NCBI GenBank assembly: GCA_000711775.1
Contig: ARYC01017342.1
Location: forward strand, 1 to 64,000
Length of the DNA: 64,000 nucleotides
Reading direction: 5' to 3'
Source of the DNA: Oxytricha trifallax
Taxonomy: Eukaryota > Ciliophora > Spirotrichea > Sporadotrichida > Oxytrichidae
The position numbers were made by a program, and so were the translations under genes. Shown here in pieces: positions 23,251 to 35,953 of this stretch. Position 1 is the stretch's first letter; each line of letters begins with the position of its first letter. A model generated the notes under the pieces. That model saw only the letters and a program-made list of their open reading frames with translations. It did not search any database and had not been told where the DNA came from.

Positions 23251-23879
23251 ATAATTTATGAATAATTAATAGTTCAATCAGATGCAACTTTTGTAATTAT
23301 TTAAAATCACTTGTAAGTTTGCTTATTATGTCTTACTTCTTCTCAAACTATTAGCTTATCTGTGATAGGAATGAATTAAGTAGCAAATAATTTAAAAAAT
23401 CATGTTTTTGAGTTAAATTAAAATAATTAAGCAAAACCTAAATGACTTTTTGAGACGAGATTAGCATGGCTATTTAAATCTCATATCAAATTATTTAATA
23501 ATAATAATATCAAACTTAATTAATGTTTTCATTAACAATAGTGTTGCTAATTAAAAAAAGGATTGAAATTTACTGTTAACTACAACTTTTATTAATATTG
23601 CATGATTCAAGGTATTAATTTGCTTAAATAACTTAAACTTTTCTCTCCAATTAAAGAACAAAAAAGGTTTTAACTAAATAATTTTATATTACATAAATTC
23701 ATTATGACTTGGTGGTGTCATATTCAATATAAATTCTTTCACATAAGTAAACCTATTTTTAAAATAATACTATTTGAATTTAAATACTCAATCAATCCCC
23801 AAAATCCTTAATGAGGTTTATAATTGCTTTGATTTGTAGGAAATTATTGAGGGTTGAAGTTATTAATTAATGCAATACA

Positions 23880-24705
23880 AAAATTATTAGCTTTTGGGTC
23901 TATTTATAATGAAAAGTATTTAGATTTAGCGCTTAAAATATGATATGGATGTGATAAATATAGTGAATAAATCAAACCTAAACTTAACTATAAGTCAATT
24001 ACATATATCTTAAAGAAAAGTACTTCTACTTTCGCTCCCAATACCTCATAGTTTTAACAATTAAAACAATGATAGCTGAATTCTAAACCTAAGAGAAGAT
24101 CAAAGTTCGTATTAAAAGCATATTGACTATCTTATAAATAAAAAATATTTTGAAGTATTGGGCTCACTTCTCTTTAGAGCAAATTGTAACTACATCTCAT
24201 TGCACTTCACTGAGTTGAATATCTCTTATTTATTTTCTATATCAAACATCTATGAACGAAATGATATCTCTTACAAGGGTGTAAATCGTATGAAGTGAAT
24301 GATTTTACTCTGCTTTTTTAAAATAATAACTTAAATAATATTTATAATTAAATTAAAAGAGCTTAATAGAAGAATATTAAAATTATTCATGCAGACAAGG
24401 CAGAATAAACCTTGAACTTTCATTTATAAGTCTTGGTGTAAGAGACATAATAATATATAGGTATTTGACTAAAAAGTCAAGGTATAAATGATAGTAATTC
24501 TTGGAGATATTAGAAAGTTTGCTGGTTTAAAGTCCATAGTTTAATGGAATTCAATACCACTGGGTATATTAAAAGACTATTACAAGAGTCTGCTGGAATA
24601 CCACTTATGAATGACCTGCCTATCGATTGAGTAGACTTTATTAAAATTTTAGTGAAAAAATTAGATAATTATTTGGCTTAAAAGTGTGCTAAGGAAGGGA
24701 TAGTG
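23880..24705 (+). pseudogene. Transposase of T2, internally deleted
   Basis: Aligns with the transposase at 62.7-63.8 kb but lacks about 150 bp that in that copy encode the second-Asp block. The C-terminal block reads FNGIQYHWVY, with Gln where other families have the catalytic Glu. It is non-functional. Confidence 0.6.
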
Positions 24706-25868
24706 ATGAGGGTAATGTTGGGGATTACGGTTTCTTTTTTATTAGTTTCATTTTTGTTGTTAGATTCAATGTAATTTACTATTTTCATGGTTGGATATTT
24801 ATTTTTTTATTTTATCATCAGTATATTTACATAAATGTTATGGAAAATTTTTACTTCTAGGAAAATTTTATGATAGTAAATTAATTGTTTGTTTCCCTTA
24901 TTTAATTAAAAAAGCTAAATTTTATAAAAATCATCTACTTATAATTCTTCGGGACTCCATTTTTATAATGGTTGTGGTATAAATGTAGCATTTGTAATTC
25001 AGTAAATGGTTCTAATTAAGTATTGAGCCATATTGTATAACTTTTACATTAATACTCATTAGTTTTAATCTAGGTACTAATTAAGTTTTGGTACTATTAA
25101 ATTGGTAACAATTAAAATTTATACTGATTTAATACCAGTTCTAATTAAATGTAACAAATTTAATACTAATTTAATGGAATTTAATAGGATAAAATTAATA
25201 TCCATCTCTGAAACTTGTTACATTTTTTGCAAGCTTTCTCCACATATATTTACTAGGTTGACCTCCTATAAGATGACCATATTTAATAGGTGTCAAAAAT
25301 TTTATTTACATTAGAAATACAAAATTTTAAGATTGAACTCCATTTTTAACAATTCTTAAACTAAAACATGACAAACATAAATCTACCAAACACCTAAAAA
25401 TGACTCATTTTATGCATATTTCTTATTTTAACTTTACTTAAATTACCAAACTCTTTTGTATTGAGCAAAAATATGTTAATAAAGAATGCAAGCAAAGAGA
25501 AATGAAAGTACTTAAGCGGAATTGGATCTACTATATGATGAAAATTTCAAAAATACTTGTGCATAAATGCCAATTTTTTGAAATGTTGTATTCATCTAAC
25601 TTCATAAAAACGATCAGTTAAAGTGATAACTTATAAAAAATAATATAAAAATGTAAGTGAAATACATCTTTTCTTAAAAAAAGCTATAATATTTATGTAA
25701 ATATGATAACATACAAGTTGAGTATAAAAAATGATCTTAGAATTCTTTCATATTTTCATAACTAGAATGAAAATAATGCTTCCAAGCTAAAAATAACCCT
25801 AATCTCCAAAATTACCCTCAACAATCAAAACACATATATAACTCTTTAAGGGGTTTTTGAAATTTTGA
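24705..25868. mobile_element. Nested AT-rich element inside T2
   Basis: The homologous copy at 63.75 kb lacks this 1.16-kb block, so it is an insertion. Near-terminal inverted repeats are GAGGGTAATGTTGGGGATTA on the left and TAATCTCCAAAATTACCCTC on the right. The interior is AT-rich, with loose repeats of TACTAATTTAATA-like sequence, and no credible gene. Confidence 0.6.
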
Positions 25869-27029
25869 ATGAATATAAATCATTTTTAGAGTTAAGTTAA
25901 TGTATAAAAATGTCAAATTTAAATTTCTTACTTGGGAGCTGGCTTCTCTTTCTTTTATTCATATGCCTGCTCCTGATCTTTGTTTTTTTAATCTGGTGTT
26001 TGAATATTTGAATAAAGTGTCTTACTATCTTGATACTTCGTCTGCGACTTTCGCTCTCTGTGAAGCTTGCTTTATTCCCTCATCAAGAAGATGCCAGTAC
26101 CAGATTTTCCTAAAGAGTTAAGCTTTAAAGCTTACTTTAAATATAAAGAAGGTTCTGAAACTCTGACAGCCAGCTCTCACCTATCTTGATCCCTTGTTTA
26201 TCCTTATCTTCTGAAGATGCTGTACCTTTTTTAATGAGATTTTTGAATAATATATTTCAAATAATACCCTTTAATTGCTGCAAATATGCCAAAGAAATAG
26301 TTTCTGCAAAATATATTATTTGACAACTACTTTTTAGTAGGCAGATACTGCGAATCTGGTCATTTATAGCGTCATCATATTAGTAAGTCACTGAAATTTT
26401 TTGATAGTTTGGAATCTCAGCAAACTTTAAATCTTAAATTATCTATACTTTCTATTGTGTGATGAGTATCGCAATTAGAAATGAAATTTAGTGCCTTCAA
26501 TAGTTTACAGTAAAAAACGAACTTCATAATCATAATGAGTTACTATGAGCTCATTACCTTGCTGGAATAGATAGCGATACAAATCCTCCTTGCTCTAAAT
26601 CTTCTAATCAATTTTTGTGCCTGCATTCTTCACATTGCATTATTCATTGACTCAATCTTGATTACAGATATAAGATATGATATTGAAATTTAAGTTTACT
26701 GATTTCAATTATAAACCTATGTTAAACATAAAATTAAATATTTGCATCTAATAGGAGATTATCCTCTGAGAATGATAAGGCATAACTGGTCATACTTGAA
26801 GATTGGTATCAATTTCTACAATTATTATTCCATATTTTTAATTTTAGTTGGTAGGCACTTAATTAGAAGCAGCTTCTAAAGTGCTATAATTTAATTAAGA
26901 GATATAATTCATGTTAGAACTTAATTAGGAGCACTCTAAATTAAATCATAAAATCACAAAATGAGAAAATACCTCATCATGCAGAACTTACTTAATTGTA
27001 AAAATAGTTCCTTTCTCACAAATATTTAA

Positions 27030-28060
27030 AGATGGATCGTCCTAGTATGTATTTTTCTTCTCTACAAACTCAATTAAAAATATGAGGGCAACATTTAAAG
27101 AAAAACAAAAGTTCTTCCATTAAAAAAAATGAGTCTAACCTTTGGCGGCAAAAAAAAGTGTTAGCTGTGTTTTCAACTCTCTTAAGAACTAGTGTATACT
27201 TAAATCATGATAAAGTCGATAAAAATTATGACTGCTTTGAGTGCCATAAGCAATACTCTCATAAAAGAGACTTGAAGAAACATAAATTAGAATTTCTTAA
27301 GAAAAGTATAAAATTTAAAAGCATCAAGATGAACTGAAATCTTAGTAAAAGAAAAGCGAGGGAACATTTTAAAGCTGCAGTGCCTATATTTTCTTGAGAG
27401 TTAGAGTATTTAAGGAAGAGATACAACTTATTGACCTCTGAAATAACAAAATTAATGATTAAAATTCAATACAAAAATACCGATTCTTGCTTAAATTAAC
27501 CAAAACACTTTATTTTAAAGCTTATATTAGAAGACTACTTTGATATAAAAAGTTATAAAGGATCATCAATACGCTTCTAGTACCTTGGATAAATAACAAC
27601 CCAGAGCATACAAGGCATTAGGAAGCTTCAGAATTTAGAGTTCGTTCACGAGATTTGAATTAAGAAAATATAATGATAAAAATTTTCACCAGTAAGAGTA
27701 GCATCAATCGATTTCATTAGGGCCTTATGAGCGGAAGTATCAAGGCTTGGAACTTTTATTAAACTTCAGGATATTATCTAGAATGAAAAGACTGGAAAGA
27801 TCATGAGTTTTAGTGGGATGTATGGGCTTTTGCAGCAATAATAAAAGTGCGATTTGCCTCGCAACGATTACTTATCAACAAGGAGTGAAAAGATGTCAAG
27901 CAAATAGTAAAGCAATTTACAGATTAAATAAGAAAGAAATCTATATCAATGAAATATATGGCAGAATGAGTAATAATCAAGCCAAAACCACAATCAGACA
28001 TTTCAATTGAATAGATAGAAAAGAGGTTAAGTATAATAACCTTCGGACCTCTACCAAAGG
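27030..28060 (+). pseudogene. C2H2 zinc-finger gene of T2, broken
   Basis: Reads YDCFECHKQYSHKRDLKKHK (a full C2H2 finger), then SWELEYLRKRYNLLTSEITK, KLILEDYFDIKSYKG, FQYLGQITTQSIQGIRKLQN and WAEVSRLGTFIKLQDIIQ. At least two frame changes occur toward the end. It sits in the right half of T2. Hypotrich TBE elements carry zinc-finger coding in their 57-kDa gene, so this may be the equivalent. No kinase motif could be read here. Confidence 0.5.
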
Positions 28061-28097
28061 AGACAAAGTGCATTTTGAGATTAATAATTTAATATAT

Positions 28098-28102
<5 letters not shown>

Positions 28103-28142
<40 letters not shown>
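28103..28142. repeat. (AT)n microsatellite
   Basis: Nearly uninterrupted TA dinucleotides just inside the right end of T2. Confidence 0.9.
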
Positions 28143-28144
<2 letters not shown>

Positions 28145-29149
28145 CTATAAAATTACAGTAAAACCTATTAATAACTTTAACTCCTAACAAATTCCCAATA
28201 AACTAAAGCACTTATAAACCTTATTAAGGAGTTTTGGAGTTTTGAATGCAGTTATTACTTGGCATCTATCACATATGATACTCACAATCGAGGATTTAAG
28301 ATTAATTTCTTGCGAGCTATCTCGTGAACCATTAAATTTTTCAATTTATACTTCGGTTTAACACATGATAAAGATGCTAAATAGCAAAGATAGTGACAAA
28401 ATCGGGGTCTCATTTCCTCTACAAAAACACCGATTTGAGAGAAATGAAATTTTTCCTGTCCTAATTTGCGATTATATATTATCCAAATTTTCATTTTTAT
28501 ATCGTGTTCGTGATGTGCGCCCAGTTAAAACATGAGTATAAGCTTAGATTTCTCTGAGAAGATTTTGAATTTTTCGTAGCTAAAAGATTTTGCATATCAA
28601 ATTGTTAAAAAAAATTGTAAAACCAAAGCCAAATTTTATTTTTTTCTTCAAAAATCATGCGGTCATTCTAAATTTTTTATATACTTATGAGAAGTTCTTT
28701 TAGACTTCTTAATATTATTGAATCTATTGAATATGAATTGATTCCCTTGACATTTTTTGAAGTACTCTTTACTTATTTATTGATAAATTGGAGATGTCAA
28801 ATATATAAATGTGGTATATCCTATAACTCTCTCGCAAAAGCTATCATAAAAGTATTTTTTATCTGTTTTTAATTATTGTTTTTATTTATTTCTCACTTTC
28901 AAAATTATTTTTATTTATTGTCTTATTAGATTTTTTATTTAATAAGCCATTAATTTTCTAGTCAATTAGGCTATTAATTCATTTGTTATGGATTTGTTTA
29001 TCTTTATTATTGCAAATTTGTTCTTTTGATACTTATAATATTTATTTTAATTTAACATTACATTTTTCCTGTCTATATTAAATAAATTAGTGAATCTTAT
29101 TAATTTAAAATTTTCAAAGTTTATTAAAGTAATTATATTAATATATTGG

Positions 29150-29640
29150 TATATATCCAAAATTCCCACCAACTTGTCTAAATCCATAATGACTTTAACA
29201 AACTTGTTTGCCTCTTAAATAACGTTTCTAAACATATCTAAGGCATGCTAATTTTGACTAAATCTAATAAGATGAATTTTCTTAAAATTATAGATATTGG
29301 ACTGGGAGCTAGAATTCGGATAACAAAAATTATTCATTTTTTAACATGATATTACTGTTGAGTTTTAAAGATATTCTAAAAATACTTGAACAAAGTGACA
29401 TGTTCTTTTTAAGAGACAAATTGACATTTAATTTACTTGCTCTCAAGCTAGAAACTCAAGAAATATTATTAGTTTAAGCTATTTCAAAAGAATTATGAAG
29501 ATATTGAGGGATGCACAAAAGCTGGCATGTCAATTTGACCATTTATTTTTTAATAACTTGGGCAAATACTAAAATATACTTTCAGAATTTGACATATCAA
29601 ATACATTCACAAGGAGACTAGATATATAAACCTAATAAAC
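29150..29640 (+). pseudogene. Relict of the gene at 59.5-60.2 kb
   Basis: Aligns over several hundred bases with 59.56-60.0 kb, best at the segment CAAGCTAGAAACTCAAGAA (CAAGCTGGAAACTCAAGAA in the other copy). Coding is eroded. The 29.1-30.1 kb flanks give no other readable gene. Confidence 0.45.
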
Positions 29641-30964
29641 AAAAAGTATGAACAAACTAGTAAGTAAAGTTCAAAATATTAGAATAAATGTAAAAAATCT
29701 TCAACTTGGTTGTTAATATTCTAAATTAATAATTAAATAATGATGACTATGGACATCTTCATTCTCAAATCTCAGCACATCCTTCTACAACTCAAAATTT
29801 TAACCGAATGTTTAAAAAGTGAGGCAAAGAACAATTTTTAAAATCGAAAATAGGAGGTTATAAAATCAATAATTTAAGGTGCTTCCTTAAGATATTATTC
29901 CTAGTCAACACGAAACACTTAAATAAAGCGATTGCTTATAAAACAGGCAGAGCTATTCATGTCATCAAGATAGTGATATTTTCCACTAAGAGAGATTGAA
30001 TAAGTCCAAATTACAGAAATTTAATAGGAAAAATCCGTCATGATGGCTATTATTGAAAAGAAAAGTGATTTGAGGTAATCACAATATAATTATGTATGTA
30101 AATTTTAGCATATGGAAGAAGATTTTATCCTCAACAAATATTCTATGCTTAAATATATTTTCGAAGGTGAAATGAGTTTAACACGATAATAATTCCTAAT
30201 ATTATAGCATTTCCTTGACAAAAAATGTCATTTGTATTTATATGTAAATAACCAAACAAATTCAATTCCAGCTTAGAATTATATTCTTCAAAAAGGATAA
30301 ATTTTAAAAGTTGTTAGTTTCTAATATGACAAATTTTTATTTTCATTATTTTATGAATTATATTTTTAACTTATTCAAATTTTTAACAATTTTTTGTAAA
30401 TCACTATAATTTTAATTATTTATTTTCAAAATCCTACTTTTCTGAAATATAAATATTTTAAAGAATTTTATAAAATGACTTAACCAATAAATAGCAGCTT
30501 AAGTTGTAAATATTGACTTACAATTTGCTATAAATAAATCATAAAAATTTACTTAAATCGACTATTCTAAAAAGAAAAATAAATACACAAATTGCTATTT
30601 TATATAGTTTTATATCTACTAATAAATAAGATAATACTTAATTTAAATTAAATCCAAAATATTAACAAATTTGTAATTTTTTATTATTCCTAACAGTATA
30701 ATTTATATTTTAATTGGTGCAATAAATTCTAATTATTTTTATTAATAAGAAATCTAAATAATTTCTTATGTGTTTGTATATTAAACTTAAGCTCTTGATA
30801 TCTCATAATTATTAATGCCTGCTAATACTTACAAATGATTATAGTTAAGAGCTTTAATTGTTTATTTTCATTTCTTATATTGTTTTTCTCGCACTTGAAT
30901 TAAACTTATCTTTTATTTTATAAAATTAAAAATATTTTAATAAATATTATGTCTTTAATTCAGA

Positions 30965-31350
30965 ATGACATCTTATGTTAACAAATTAATGCTTTAATTA
31001 GAATGAATTGAATAAAAATAATGGTTTGATAGCTTGCCTAATAGAAGGCAAACAGAATCAAGTTCATTTCATAAAAGCCTATTAAATGAACAAAACAATA
31101 GCTAATAGAACTTATGGCAAGAGGATATTCAGGTGGTCTGTGAAGGAATTAGAAGACTGAGAGCTTAGAGGAGAAGCTGAGTAACTCAAGAAGAAACTTA
31201 TTCTCAAGAAATTATCAGTAGTTTAGAGGCAGAAAGTACCATTATTTTATATGAATAAAATTAAGAGAAAATATAGTGATTTTAAAATAGAGATGGAAAG
31301 TGTAAAATATGAGAATGGATTCACAAATGGAGTGGAAGAATAGATTGAGG
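30965..31350 (+). CDS. Small gene or first exon, unrecognised
   Basis: From ATG: MTSYVNKLMLQLEWIEQKQW, SLPNRRQTESSSFHKSLLNE, LWQEDIQVVCEGIRRLRAQR, VTQEETYSQEIISSLEAEST. Composition and charge pattern look like a real helical protein and GC is above its flanks. The frame may exit through a GTAATTAAAG splice site near 31.35 kb. TGA appears as Trp several times (LEWIEQ, RSWVTQ). No family was recognised. Confidence 0.45.
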
Positions 31351-31577
31351 TAATTAAAGCTTAAATACCTATCCAGTATATCTATCTTCAAATATTGAGA
31401 AAAAATAAATATTAGAAAATAATTAATTGAAATTTAAGCTATCTTAATTTATCAAATTTAGTTCATATCTCAAGGAATCAAATCTTTATTCGAAATTTAA
31501 ACCGGCAATTTTGTTTTTTATTTCTTCCAAAATTTTTCTTCAAATCAAATAAGAATAGAAAGAAATAAAATGATATA

Positions 31578-32048
31578 AAATTTTGGGGGGGAAGTTTCCT
31601 GTCAAGTAAATTTTTCTATGTATAATTTTTATTAATTATATATAGAATGTTTTAAGCAATAATCTTTTACTCATTAAATGGCTAAAGGATAAGTTAATCA
31701 TTTTTTTAGAGTTAAATAGCTAAATTGCAATTTTATCCTAATATCTTAACTTGAGATATAGAACGAAATTAGCATTATTATAGTTCTTACCAAAAGAATT
31801 GAGAAAAACTAATAGAAATTAAGATGATTTATTAATGAAAATATTGTTCACATAAAGTATATCATGTAATACATTATCAATAGTAGATTAAATTCCTTGA
31901 ATCACATAAATGTGAATATCATAAATGGAGTTTATATTTATCAAAAAAATAATTCCTTAAAAAAAAATTAAATTTTTCTCTACAGGAAACTTCCCTAAAA
32001 TAAATTTTTTATCATAAACCTTGTCAGGAAACTTCCCCCCTAAAATTT
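31578..32048. mobile_element. 471-bp MITE with G7 termini
   Basis: Terminal inverted repeats AAATTTTGGGGGGGAAGTTT / AAACTTCCCCCCTAAAATTT, each beside a TA. An inner copy of the end (CAGGAAACTTCCCTAAAA) lies near 31.98 kb. No coding was seen. Confidence 0.8.
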
Positions 32049-33493
32049 TAATTAATAGAATAATCATATATAATTTTTAATAGCCTTTTTGTTCAAAAAT
32101 ATCATACTTTCTTAAAAAAGGACAATAATTCTTAATTATTTTAGACATCAACATGGCTGTTTAATCTAAAAAATTAATAAACAGTTATAGTCATTACTTT
32201 TTTTTATGTAATTCAATCTAAATGACTATGGAAAATTCCTTAAAAGATATTTGTCTAAGAACTCCCATACCTATATGAAATAAAAAATCCTACATAAAAT
32301 AAATCATATATTGTGATAAGATGATTAGGAAGACAAAATATAACTCATAGTTAATTGTTGTATTGAGGAAGACTAATTTATTTAAGAAGATGAACTTATT
32401 ATAGATTTATGAAAAAGCAGAGCTATATATGTGTGTGTTTCTCATAAAATCGAATGTTGATAAAATGATATTTAAAGTGAAGAAGAATCATTAAAATTAA
32501 ATAACAATAAATGAAATCAAATTAGTTACTAGCTTTTATGGATAGTTTTCATCGATATCAGTAAGATGTTTCCTCATTCAATTGAACAATAATTTACCTT
32601 AATATATAAAATATTAGTTAAACCAAGATAATTAATCTTCAGAAGAATAAATATTAAGTACTCTAGACATTGATGATTATATTTACTGACTAAGTCTGTT
32701 TTATTCAACAAATTGCTAAGATAAATTTATTCAAGCTCATTAAAGTTAAAGTAAATAATAAATTTAACCCTACTTTAAAACCATATTATTTAGATATTCT
32801 CTTTTGCTTGTTAATGACTCAATATAAATATAGTATTTTATAAAATAGGACTAAGTTAAAGGATTGAATTTTATCATTTTATACATTTAAAAATCAAGAA
32901 ATAATTTTAATTAAATCTAAACTTATGCTGGCTAATATCTATTTTTATACGTATTATTGTTTAGTTTTTTTCAGATACAGTATCTTAAATCTTTGTCAAA
33001 AGTTATAATCAAAACACAGCATTTCTTATCTTTTTATTTCAAATAAATTAATTATAGCAAATTATTGAGATTATTTAATTTATGAAAAGTATATTATTCG
33101 TTTTACTTAAAATGCATTCAAAGATATTTTATTAAGATTGTTTTGGGGTTTTTTATATCATATATATTAGTTAAGTGACCACGAAATTTATTTCAATTAA
33201 ATGAACACATAAAACAAATTTAAAAAATATGCTTAATAATATATATTTATTCATATTTAACTAGAAAAGCAGCTTTGTCCTGTTTATTTATTTTTATAAG
33301 CTAAAAAATGACCAGTTTTAACACCAATAAAGCCTAAAATAATAGAGTAAAATAAATTATTAATTATTATTTATTAATCAAATATGAAGCATATCTCATA
33401 CTTCGCAAAGAACTTTCATTTTTATTTGTTAATGAGAAGTCTTTAAAATAAACTTTATTTTATGATTAGGTCTGAGGTAAGAATAGACCATTA
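32049..33493. other. AT-rich stretch, no gene seen
   Basis: Short open stretches only, with no motif. It forms the left flank of the large TBE-like element. Confidence 0.4.
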
Positions 33494-33753
33494 CCCCAAA
33501 ATCCCAATTCATGCATAGCCTATGAGTTGATAGTGAATTTACATACGTCCATTAATGCGAAAATTAGGACTAAGCGACTATTAATAAGGACTATAGTCGA
33601 AGACAAGGTTGATTGAGAGTAGTCGTGACTAGTTTGAACATGAAAGTCAGATTATACAACTAACCATTTTTCGTTTGAGTGGTTTGTAATTAAGTCTTGA
33701 TTTCTACTATTAACTTTTAAATTTAACTTAACTATTAATCAATCTAATCAACC
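33494..33753. repeat. Left terminal inverted repeat of T1
   Basis: Telomere-like tip, then sequence repeating GACTA/TAGTC words (GACTAGTTTGAACATGAAAG, AGTAGTCGTGACTAG), inverted at 45.86-46.12 kb. Confidence 0.85.
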
Positions 33754-34090
33754 ACAAATACAATCATTTGTCTTAAACTTAAGATTGAAGGAGGTGACTA
33801 AGTAAAGACTAGTATTACTAGATAGTCTTGTAGTTATATTGATCATGACTTAGTCGTAGGTTGTCGTAAGATCGACTATCAATGTCCATAGCGTTAATAA
33901 CATTAATAAATCTTCAAACCATCAACACTTCACCATTAGTGGTTTATTGTGACTTGGAACAGCATTCACTCATTACAGGTAAGTATAGTTGCAATGATTA
34001 AAGTTGAATCAAATATAAACAGACTTATAATATGACTAGCTTCAAAATTAAATCACTCTTTTATCATTAATCTTAACTGCTGTCATTTAG

Positions 34091-35119
34091 ATGAGAGAAG
34101 TCAAACTCAAACCACAGATCAACTTTGAAACCTTCCCACTCATAAGTTATGGTAACTGAAATTCAACATCTAATCTACTACCGCTGGTGAATCTGAGTGC
34201 AATATCAAAGTTCCTTCGTGGCTCATACACAAATGTTGTCAAGATGCACAGGTTGTCGAAGTCATTTTTCAGGAATGGGTTATCGACTAAGACTAGTCGT
34301 TAGATCAAATTCAACCTTAGACTTATTAACTTCCGCACCAGTGAAACACTGCACAATCAAGTAGGAATGAGTTTGAGAGAGGTGTATAATGTTCCACAGA
34401 TATTTACCAGAATTGCGAATCAATGACACTCACTTGAGAGACTAAAAATGTGCGCTTAAGTAATATTCAAGAGCATACGATTATGGAAGGAGGTGGAGCT
34501 AGTTGAACCACAAAGACTATCTAGTCTTAAAATCGAAATAAAGACTAAAGTATGTGAGAGAGCTGCAACTGGGATCGAAGATTATATTTATTGATTAGAC
34601 TGTATTCACTTCATCAATTCGCCTCAATAGAAACTGTGCATCTTATGGAGAGAATATAAGATTACCAGAAAAGAGACATGATTTTGAAGTGTTTGCACTT
34701 CTTTGAGCAATATCAACTGACAAGGGACTCGAAGACTACATTATTAATCTTGAATCAATTAAGAAAGACTAGTTTATTCTATTCATTCAGCAGCTGAAAG
34801 AGAAGTATAAGGATCGTCTACTAGTCATATTCATGGATAACCTGTAGGAACACAAGTCAATCCTTGAAAGAAGGAGTATGAGCGACTTGATATCATCCCC
34901 ATATACAGTATCCCTTACTTCTTTGAGTATAATGAAATCGAGAGATCCTTCTTTACAATCAAGCAGAGTTACATGAAAGAGATGCTAGGTATATTATTGG
35001 AGAGACTACAAGTAGAGATCAAATTACTTATAGAGAAGACGATCTAGTTGGTCGACTAAGACTACATTAGAAATTAAGCCAAATATGGTGAGACGCAGAT
35101 TATGATAACTAAGTTATGA
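34091..35119 (+). pseudogene. TBE-like transposase of T1, frameshifted
   Basis: About 340 codons. The N-terminal half reads MREVKLKPQINFETFPLISY and LREVYNVPQIFTRIANQWH. The catalytic part shows YIYWLDCIHFINSP (first Asp), LLVIFMDNLQEHKS (second Asp) and IPYFFEYNEIERSFFTIKQS (final Glu), spread over more than one frame. TGA is Trp at YGNWNST and ANQWHSL. The gene ends with TGA after MITKL. This is the 42K-type transposase of TBE elements (Tc1/IS630 superfamily). Confidence 0.7.
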
Positions 35120-35148
35120 GTATTAAGTTGTGATTTGTTTAACTTAAA

Positions 35149-35856
35149 TCACATTCCAGTTATCAATATATTCTTTTTAGGTGTTCTCTGTTATTGTTCC
35201 ATCATGTGCATGCTGCCTTTTGTCATTCTCTTTCTATTAGTCACGTTCGAGAAGCGATAATCATTGTCGTGAGGTATGATGCGATTGCTTAATCGTTTAC
35301 CTAACTCATTCTATTAATGTTCTATCCTCTCTCTGACTGTTCTTGCATTATACTCTTTTATATAGATAGCCTTGCTAGGTTTCTCTTCATAAGTTAGTTA
35401 TAGAAATTGTTCTTGAAACAAAAGGATGCTTCATGAGCTCATCCAACCAGTCGTCAGAGATCTCGATTTTATCAGTCTCGTTCTAATCTTATCCCTTATT
35501 ATATCTCACAGTATTAGCATGGTCGATGATTTGGCTTAGGTAGTCTGCTTTGACTGTTCCCAAAACACCTAAGAAAATATCTTTATCTGGTAGTTTACCT
35601 GAGTTCTACTCAAGTTCCGGAAGGTACTGCGATACGTCTTCATCACCCATAACATCCTGGGAGAGATTCTTGACTAAGAGCTCTTGGTAGTGAGACACGA
35701 CCATCCCATTAACCTGGTTTTACCTTAGATACTTTTTGGTATTATCAAGTTATGTTTTCAAGAAGGCCACCTTAGTCAATTCAGTGGTGGGAGAAAGATG
35801 TTCACTATACAGAGTAAGGAACAGAACTTGAATCTTACAGTGAGTGGTTAGGTAAA
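35149..35856 (-). pseudogene. TBE-like 22K gene of T1, frameshifted and truncated
   Basis: Minus strand: EHLSPTTELTKVAFLKTQL, MVVSHYQELLVKNLSQDVMG, GDEDVSQYLPELEQNSGKLP, DKDIFLGVLGTVKADYLSQI, ISDDWLDELMKHPF, then after one frame change AIYIKEYNARTVRERIEHQQ and PHDNDYRFSNVTNRKRMTKG. The stop TGA lies just beyond the transposase end, so the two genes converge. The upstream end breaks off at a CCCCAAAACCCC run, probably where foreign sequence entered. Length of about 235 residues suits the 22-kDa TBE gene; its function is unknown. Confidence 0.6.
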
Positions 35857-35953
35857 CCCCAAAACCCCTTGATTGTCACGAGTTCATTTTTTATTAAAGT
35901 AAAAGAGTAAGTTATATTATATAAGTAATGAAGTAATAAAGTAAGTTTGAGAA

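Larger units (their letters stand above)
23797..28239. mobile_element. TBE-like DNA transposon copy T2, with nested insertion
   Basis: The left end CCCCAAAATCCTTAATGAGG is inverted at the right end (CTCCAAAACTCCTTAATAAGG), giving a 4.4-kb element with telomere-like C4A4 ends. Sequence from 23.8 to 24.7 and from 25.87 to 26.2 kb aligns with the copy starting at 62.68 kb. The gap between the two parts is a nested element. The left half holds a transposase remnant; the right half holds a zinc-finger frame. Confidence 0.7.

Noticed and set aside
28103-28142. (AT)n tract as a replication origin
   Set aside because: A plain dinucleotide tract next to a transposon end gives no support for origin function.
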